Below are positions 58,307 through 64,000 of a stretch of 64,000 bases of DNA, in pieces. The stretch comes from Ilyomonas sp965199845 (GTDB taxonomy: Bacteria > Bacteroidota > Bacteroidia > Chitinophagales > Chitinophagaceae). A model generated the notes under the pieces. It was given only the letters and a program-made list of their open reading frames with translations, was not told where the DNA came from and searched no databases. Where the stretch lies: the NCBI GenBank assembly GCA_965199845.1, contig CBDATZ010000054.1, positions 1 to 64,000 of the forward strand. Direction: 5' to 3'. A program made the position numbers and the translations under genes. The stretch's first letter is position 1; every line of letters begins with the position of its first letter.

Positions 58307-60046
58307 TTAGAACTTGTAAAACTTCCAGCTTGTTTTATAATCTTTTGTAAGCGGTTGGTTTTCCAGTATTGCACGTTCCATCTCTATCGGCATCATATTT
58401 TGATGAATAAAATCATCATGAAATTCCTGGTAGCTCATCTTTTTAGCATCTACCAGTTCTCTTTTCAAAGCCATAATCTGCAAGCCACCCAGCATATAGG
58501 CAATCTGGTACAACGGGTCGTAACCGCCCACAAAAGAACGTCTCACTTCACCTTCGGCATTGGCTCGTTCATGTCCTACCCTGTCAACCAGAAAATCTAT
58601 ACATTGCTGCGGCGTCCATTTGCCGGTGTGATAATTCAATGAGAAGATGATGCGCGCGCAACGGTGCATGCGCCAGAAAAGCATCCCGATGCGGTCTTCC
58701 GGCGTTTGGGCAAAGCCCTGATCCCACAACAGCATTTCCCAATATAAACTCCAGCCTTCTATCCAGAAAGGTGTTTCAAAATGACGATAGGTTTTAAAGC
58801 GGTCGGTAGTAAACTGTTGCAACGCATGGCCTGCCAGTAACTCATGATGAACCGTGGCCCGCGAAAAGTGAGGATTGTTGCCACGCATACTCATCAGTTT
58901 CTCGTCCTGGCTCATCGTGTTGGTCGGGTAAGAGATGCTGAACTCTTCGCCTCCCGTAAAAAACGGATTTATCAATTGCTGCTCGGGCGTCATCATGCGC
59001 ATGCGCCAGGTTTCCTCAGCTAATGGCGGCAGCGTAATCAAATTGTGATCTTTAATAAAATTCACCGATTCATCATACAGTTTCAGCATCGCTGTTGGCT
59101 GTTCGCCGGGCAGCACATACATAGTCTTTACTTTCTCCAGAGCCGCTTTCCAGTTGTCGCCGAAACCCATATTACGGCTTGCTTTCAGCATTTCCTTATC
59201 GCAATACGCAAACTCTTTATTGGCAATGGCAACCAACTCTTCTGGTGTATAAGGAATCATCTCATATTGTAAGCGGCGCTGTATCTCAGCGGTGCCTATC
59301 GGATTACCAAAAATGCCGCTGCCATCATCTTTCTGTGGTGTGATACTTTTTTCTTTTGCCTTAATAGAATCAGCATAAACCACCAGCATACTGTCTAACT
59401 TATGATACGGCTGCGGCACCCACCAGGTAAACAAAGGGTCGTAGCCATTGTAGAATTCATAAATGCTTTTTAATGCATCACGCAAGCCGCCTATCGCACC
59501 TTCGGCACGGTTGCCAAACTCGAATGAAATGGATGTTTCTTTATTCCATTTTGCCTGCAGTTGTTTTACATTTTTACTAACTGCATTCAATTCATTGGCG
59601 ATAAGCTGCGCATCCTGTATAGCACCACGGCGGCGCAGTTTCTCCATCGCGTAAATGGTATCAGCAAATGGTATCCATTGCCTGATACCATTGTATTCTT
59701 TTTCTTCTTTTTGAAGCTGGTATTGCTGCTCGTGCAAGTCGCGGTTGAAGAGGATATAATCTACCTTGGTTCCCGTGTTAAGTTTATCAAATTCAAGTGT
59801 AGTTAACGTATCTATGTAATGGTTGACTATTGCTGATAAACGCTGTCTCCGTTCGGGCGAATTGTCAATACCGTAAAAGCGTTGCAGGTTGCCATAATCT
59901 GCATGGTACTTTACCATGAAATTGTTCACTTCGCTAGTCTGTTCGTAAAGCGACGGCACTTTTTCAGGCTGCGCAAATAACTGCGTAGTTACCGAAAGAC
60001 ACAAACAAATGAAAACACTTTGCAGATAGGTGGCTACTGAGCGCAT
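58307..60046 (-). CDS. DUF885-family secreted metallopeptidase-like protein
   Basis: Secreted protein of 579 residues (signal to about 26, TQLFAQ), mostly helical. The putative metal site HHELLAGH at about 400-407 replaces the family's usual HExxPGH, and WIEGWSLYWE follows about 20 residues on; both are typical of DUF885. Members are regarded as M3-like zinc peptidases, with carboxypeptidase or dipeptidase activity suggested. Next to an S9 peptidase and a hydroxyproline oxidase, it probably processes peptides taken from the substrate protein. Confidence 0.88.
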   Translation of the reverse strand: MRSVATYLQSVFICLCLSVTTQLFAQPEKVPSLYEQTSEVNNFMVKYHADYGNLQRFYGIDNSPERRQRLSAIVNHYIDTLTTLEFDKLNTGTKVDYILFNRDLHEQQYQLQKEEKEYNGIRQWIPFADTIYAMEKLRRRGAIQDAQLIANELNAVSKNVKQLQAKWNKETSISFEFGNRAEGAIGGLRDALKSIYEFYNGYDPLFTWWVPQPYHKLDSMLVVYADSIKAKEKSITPQKDDGSGIFGNPIGTAEIQRRLQYEMIPYTPEELVAIANKEFAYCDKEMLKASRNMGFGDNWKAALEKVKTMYVLPGEQPTAMLKLYDESVNFIKDHNLITLPPLAEETWRMRMMTPEQQLINPFFTGGEEFSISYPTNTMSQDEKLMSMRGNNPHFSRATVHHELLAGHALQQFTTDRFKTYRHFETPFWIEGWSLYWEMLLWDQGFAQTPEDRIGMLFWRMHRCARIIFSLNYHTGKWTPQQCIDFLVDRVGHERANAEGEVRRSFVGGYDPLYQIAYMLGGLQIMALKRELVDAKKMSYQEFHDDFIHQNMMPIEMERAILENQPLTKDYKTSWKFYKF

Positions 60047-60214
60047 ACGTATCTATGTATTAGAATGTGAAAGTAGAGTAGTAACAAGAGTAAACCTTTC
60101 CGCTTATTATCCCATTGTAGTTGTACATTGATAAAAAGGCGTGAATACTTCTGCCATTGTACAACGGACCTACAAACGAAAGATGGTTAAAGTGAACAAT
60201 TTAAAACCTTGTTT

Positions 60215-62542
60215 TTATTTTATAACTTGCTGTAACAATTCTCCGTTATTGCGTTGCGGCGGGATTACACTTAATAAATGCTGTACAAAAAAGTCACGCC
60301 GCTTCATCTTGCCATACTCACCGCCGCTTGTGTGGTCCGAACCCGGAATTGGCAGAAACTCGAAAGTCTTATTGCATTTGATTAATGCATCCGCAACGCG
60401 GTAAGTCGATTCGGGGGGCACATTGTTATCAGCTTCACCCACGATCAAAAGCAAATCACCCTGTAATTTATAGGCATTCTCAACATTGCTCTGCTCTTTA
60501 TACCAGGGTCCAACGGGATATCCCATCCATTGTTCATTCCACCATTGTTTGTCTATGCGGTTATCCTGACATCCGCATGATGCCACCGCAGCTTTATACC
60601 ATTCCGGATGAAAAAGCAAGCCGCCCAATGCATTTTGTCCGCCTGCAGAGGTGCCGTACAGACCTACACGGGTCGTATCAGCGAAGGGATACTTTGTTGC
60701 CAGCGCTTTCATCCATAGAATACGGTCGGGAAAGCCTGCATCGGCAAGGTTGTGCCAGCATACATCATGAAAAGCTTTGCTGCGGCACGCGGTACCCATA
60801 CCATCTATCTGCACCACAACAAAACCAAGATCGGCAAGGCTCTGTATCTCGCTGTAATATGACATAAAACTTTTCGGTACAAAGGCATCCTGTGGGCCGG
60901 CATAAATGTCTTCCACAATGGGATAACGCCTGGTACTATCAAACTCAGCAGGTAAGCAAACGATACCATAGATATCAGTCACGCCATCGCGCCCCTTAGC
61001 AACAAATGATTGCGGCAAGCGCTTCACGACGGATATATACTGGCTGATATCAGCGTGTTCAATGTCACTTATTTTTTTCCCGGTTACTGTGCTGTACAGC
61101 TCCGTCACTGGCGCTGTATTGATCTCCGAATAAGTATCTAAATAATAGCTTTTGTCGGGCGAATAAACGATATAATGATTAGCGGCTGCAGGTGTGAGGG
61201 CAACCAGATGATTGCCATCAAAACCGATACGATAATAATGTACGTAATACGGGTCTTCTCCCTTATTCATACCGTTGGCAGAAAACCAGATTTCGCGTTT
61301 CTTTGCATCAATGCTATCTATATCTTTCACTACATAATTACCTTTGGTGATTTCGTTTTTGATGGTGCCGGTTTGTGCATCAACCAGGTAAATATGACGC
61401 CATCCATCTTTCTCGGAGGTCCATAAAATTTCGTTCGTCTGAGGCAAATAATGAGTGTAAATAAGATTTGTGTAAATAAACGTTTTAGTTTGTTCATCTA
61501 CAATAGTACGCGTATCACCGTTCTGAACATTTACGTCAATAATGCGAAAACGCTGATGTCCTCTATCCACCTTTTCATAGAAGAAGTGACTGTTATCTCT
61601 TGTCCAGTGTAGCAAGGGAGCGTCGAAGAAATCGATGATTGGCGTTGTTACTTTTACAGGCGTTGCCTGCGTTACCGGAAACACATACATTTCATACGTT
61701 GTAAACGGATCGCCGGGCTGCTTATATTCATACGAACGCAACTGCCCCCGCGTGGTGCCGGGAACCGATGACAGCACATAATAGATAGATGAATCCGTTA
61801 CCGGTATAACATGATAACCAACGATACATTTACTATCCGGGCTCCATGCCAACGATCCATACGGATGGGCGTTGCTGCCATCATGTGTGTATTGAACGGT
61901 TTCCCCATCGCCCGTGTGCTTGATAAATACGTTGTTATCCCTGATATAGGCCACATACTGCCTGTCAGGTGATAGACTATCTGTCTGGAAATTGTCCCAC
62001 CTGCTTGGCGGATTGTTGAACTGTGAATTGCCGTACCGGTTCTGCCTCGCCTCATTTTGTGGCAGAGAATCGATTAGCGATAATTTGTTGCTTTTTATAT
62101 CATACCGGTAATACTTGTTCTGATAAGCAAAGGTCATTTGCGAATTATCATTCGTCAACGCAAGATTTTTGAGCCACAAATGCGTAGTCTCTATTCTCTG
62201 ATTACAAGATTTGCTCATAGCGGTCGCAAGCTTTGACTCCACAAACAAGGAACGCTTTACACCGGTCGCTGCATTTACATAAAGATACTCAATCACACTG
62301 TCGGGTGCTACATGTGCGTACCAGAACGCCCTATTCCCCTGTAACCAGTGCGCGTTCACAGAGAGATTGTACAATTTATTTTTTGACGTGCTGTCTTTTA
62401 TTGCGACATTTTTATAACGGTTCACCATCTCCTGATGGGTTGGCTGATACTGTGGTAATGCCCGTCTCTGAGCTATTATAACCTGACAGTAAAGCATACA
62501 CAAAGCGAAAAAAAAGAAATGAAATTTATAAAATGTCGACAT
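60215..62542 (-). CDS. S9-family (DPP-IV-like) prolyl peptidase
   Basis: Secreted serine peptidase of 775 residues (signal to about 24, QVIIAQ). An N-terminal beta-propeller (DPPIV_N, about 90-480) is followed by an alpha/beta-hydrolase domain with Ser632 in GTSAGG, Asp705 in GEADNN and His737 in GSDHTS. S9B enzymes release X-Pro (and often X-Hyp or X-Ala) dipeptides, well suited to proline- and hydroxyproline-rich chains. It is the first gene of the minus-strand group ending at the susC/susD pair. Confidence 0.92.
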   Translation of the reverse strand: MSTFYKFHFFFFALCMLYCQVIIAQRRALPQYQPTHQEMVNRYKNVAIKDSTSKNKLYNLSVNAHWLQGNRAFWYAHVAPDSVIEYLYVNAATGVKRSLFVESKLATAMSKSCNQRIETTHLWLKNLALTNDNSQMTFAYQNKYYRYDIKSNKLSLIDSLPQNEARQNRYGNSQFNNPPSRWDNFQTDSLSPDRQYVAYIRDNNVFIKHTGDGETVQYTHDGSNAHPYGSLAWSPDSKCIVGYHVIPVTDSSIYYVLSSVPGTTRGQLRSYEYKQPGDPFTTYEMYVFPVTQATPVKVTTPIIDFFDAPLLHWTRDNSHFFYEKVDRGHQRFRIIDVNVQNGDTRTIVDEQTKTFIYTNLIYTHYLPQTNEILWTSEKDGWRHIYLVDAQTGTIKNEITKGNYVVKDIDSIDAKKREIWFSANGMNKGEDPYYVHYYRIGFDGNHLVALTPAAANHYIVYSPDKSYYLDTYSEINTAPVTELYSTVTGKKISDIEHADISQYISVVKRLPQSFVAKGRDGVTDIYGIVCLPAEFDSTRRYPIVEDIYAGPQDAFVPKSFMSYYSEIQSLADLGFVVVQIDGMGTACRSKAFHDVCWHNLADAGFPDRILWMKALATKYPFADTTRVGLYGTSAGGQNALGGLLFHPEWYKAAVASCGCQDNRIDKQWWNEQWMGYPVGPWYKEQSNVENAYKLQGDLLLIVGEADNNVPPESTYRVADALIKCNKTFEFLPIPGSDHTSGGEYGKMKRRDFFVQHLLSVIPPQRNNGELLQQVIK

Positions 62543-62762
62543 TGCTTTTATAATATAAAATAAGGAATGAAAGTAATAGCAAATAAATCAATGCAGTTAC
62601 CTAATATTAACTAACTGTGTGCAATAATTGACAGTATTGATATAAGCCTGAAAAGCAAGTAAAAGCAATCAATATACGGTTAATAAGAATCAATAATCAG
62701 CAATATTAAAAACCAATTCCTTTTTTACTTTGTTCCTTATTGCTCACGTTTAAAGCTTGCAA

Positions 62763-62938
62763 ATGAATAACGACAATGCTTATGTAATAAGGAGTTGACT
62801 ATGGAAGCGATTCTGTTCGTTCTATTATTGTAAATGTAAAAGATGGTTTTGAAGTCGCTTCTTCTGTTTATTATTATCCGCGCTGGAAAGACGCAATTGT
62901 ATTGCGATGCTTCGAAAGTAAAATCTATCGTTTTGTAA
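62763..62938 (+). pseudogene. araB: L-ribulokinase (araB) N-terminal remnant
   Basis: ATG at 62763 reads MNNDNAYVI, then after a one-base shift GVDYGSDSVRSIIVNVKDGF and ASSVYYYPRWKD, then after a second shift QLYCDASK, followed by unrelated sequence and a stop. GVDYGSDSVR is the N-terminal phosphate-binding motif of FGGY ribulokinases, and YPRWKxxxYCD is typical of AraB. About 55 of some 560 residues remain. It stands directly before araD, as in a normal araB-araD-araA operon. Confidence 0.82.
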
Positions 62939-63003
62939 TTCATCATCAAATCAACATCATTAAATCGCATTCATAATTTATCATTCATAACTCATAATTA
63001 GAA

Positions 63004-63699
63004 ATGTCATATTCACACATACAACAGGAAGCGTACGAAGCCAATATGCAGTTGCCAAAACTTGGGCTGGTGCTGTTTACGTTTGGCAATGTAAGCGCTG
63101 CTGACAGAAGCTTGGGCGTCTTTGCCATCAAGCCTTCCGGCGTGCCGTATGAAGATTTATCGCCTGACAAAATAGTGATCGTAGATTTTGATGGTCATAT
63201 TGTCGAAGGCAAGCTGCGTCCTTCATCAGATACAAAAACACATGCTGTTTTATACAAGCATTGGGATTCAATTGGCGGCATTGTTCATACACATTCCACT
63301 TATGCAACAGCCTGGGCGCAATCACTTCGCGACATACCTATTTACGGCACTACACACGCCGATCATAATACGGTTGATATACCCTGCGCGGCGCCTATGG
63401 AAGACAATATGATAATGGGCAATTATGAATACGAAACCGGTTTCCAGATTATGAATTGCTTGACTGAAAAAGGGTTGAGTTATAAAGAAGTCGAAATGAT
63501 TTTAGTTGGTAATCATGCGCCGTTTACCTGGGGAAAAACATCAGGCAAAGCAGTCTATAACAGCGCTGTGTTGGAACAGGTTGCACAAATGGCATTCATC
63601 ACTGAAACGATAAAAGCAGATGCTTTGCGATTAAAAGATGCGCTGATAAAAAAGCATTATGAACGCAAGCACGGCGAAGGTTCTTATTACGGACAGTAA
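63004..63699 (+). CDS. araD: L-ribulose-5-phosphate 4-epimerase
   Basis: Class II aldolase-fold enzyme of 231 residues, converting L-ribulose-5-phosphate to D-xylulose-5-phosphate in the cytoplasm. Zinc ligands His95 and His97 (VHTHSTYATAWAQ) and the third His in GNHAPFTWGK are in place, as are GNVSAAD and KPSGVPYE for substrate phosphate. It lies between the araB remnant and araA on the plus strand. The gene is complete. Confidence 0.95.
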   Translation: MSYSHIQQEAYEANMQLPKLGLVLFTFGNVSAADRSLGVFAIKPSGVPYEDLSPDKIVIVDFDGHIVEGKLRPSSDTKTHAVLYKHWDSIGGIVHTHSTYATAWAQSLRDIPIYGTTHADHNTVDIPCAAPMEDNMIMGNYEYETGFQIMNCLTEKGLSYKEVEMILVGNHAPFTWGKTSGKAVYNSAVLEQVAQMAFITETIKADALRLKDALIKKHYERKHGEGSYYGQ

Positions 63700-63826
63700 G
63701 GTAAAAAGCGAGGTGTCAAAAGTCAGATGCCAGGTATTAAATCATTATTAAAAACAACATCTTACCATCATAATTCATCATTCAAAAATTGTATTACTTA
63801 CTACTTAATACATACCACAAAATACA

Positions 63827-64000
63827 ATGATCAATCTAAAAGAATTTGAAGTTTGGTTTGTTACAGGCAGCCAGCATTTATACGGAGAAGATACGTTACG
63901 CCAGGTAGCAGAACATTCGCAGCAAATAGCAAAGAGCATCAATGAAGCGGCGGGTATTCCGGTAACTATTGTTTGGAAGCCAACTGTAAAATCAACCGAA
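63827..64000 (+). CDS. araA: L-arabinose isomerase, N-terminal part (runs off window)
   Basis: Open from ATG 63827 to the window end (58 codons): EFEVWFVTGSQHLYGEDTLRQV is the unmistakable AraA N-terminus. It converts L-arabinose to L-ribulose, the first step of arabinose use. It follows araD by 127 bp on the same strand. Confidence 0.95.
   Translation, partial: MINLKEFEVWFVTGSQHLYGEDTLRQVAEHSQQIAKSINEAAGIPVTIVWKPTVKSTE

Noticed and set aside
1..64000. CRISPR arrays, tRNA and rRNA genes
   Set aside because: No regularly spaced direct repeats and no tRNA- or rRNA-like sequence were noticed on either strand by reading; a covariance-model search was not possible.

Overview
The window looks like a chromosomal segment of a Bacteroidota bacterium, most likely a Chitinophagaceae-type soil or rhizosphere organism. 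The evidence is two SusC/SusD pairs, SusD-type lipoproteins, a type IX secretion (T9SS) C-terminal sorting domain next to a PorV-like protein, many secreted glycoside hydrolases with N-terminal signal peptides, and AT-rich spacers with weak ribosome binding sites. No rRNA, tRNA or CRISPR array was seen. The genus cannot be fixed from the sequence alone.

Region 1 (1-10330) is a housekeeping and accessory mix. It holds the end of a sensor kinase, a NarL-type response regulator, a short-chain dehydrogenase, a berberine-bridge-like FAD oxidase, a cupin, a frameshifted nucleosidase, a lipoprotein, and a small monooxygenase-like gene with an in-frame stop. It ends with a large MacB/FtsX-type permease split by a complete IS982-family element (8204-9212, 7-bp target duplication, near-perfect terminal repeats), then the stub of a second permease.

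Region 2 (10330-18000) is a graveyard of mobile DNA and decayed genes. It contains a frameshifted IS3-type transposase without its left end, an IS4/Tn5-type relic with four in-frame stops, an IS1182-type scrap, and fragments of GH2, GH15, SnoaL-like and outer-membrane genes. Scattered among them are a few intact genes (a DUF4396 membrane protein, two lipoproteins, an excisionase-like HTH protein) and a diverged 106-bp repeat pair.

Region 3 (18068-34365, all minus strand) is a polysaccharide utilization locus. It has SusC, SusD, a fasciclin-like and a DUF5007-like lipoprotein, a large T9SS-exported multidomain protein with a HEFAH motif, a PorV-like protein, an M61 peptidase and a GH146-like DUF1680 enzyme.

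Region 4 (35573-64000) combines plant arabinoside hydrolases (DUF5695, GH51, GH127, GH27), an amino-acid permease, and four enzymes that fit the conversion of trans-4-hydroxy-L-proline to 2-oxoglutarate (epimerase, D-hydroxyproline oxidoreductase, DHDPS-family deaminase, 2-oxoglutarate semialdehyde dehydrogenase). It also has an AraC regulator, a second SusC/SusD pair, a DUF885 peptidase, a DPP-IV-like S9 peptidase, and L-arabinose genes araD and araA. araB survives only as a short broken remnant. Taken together, the region reads as a locus for eating hydroxyproline-rich plant cell-wall glycoproteins (extensins): strip arabinose and galactose, cut the peptide, import it, and burn hydroxyproline and arabinose. 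That assignment is an inference from gene content; each enzyme family call rests on visible motifs.
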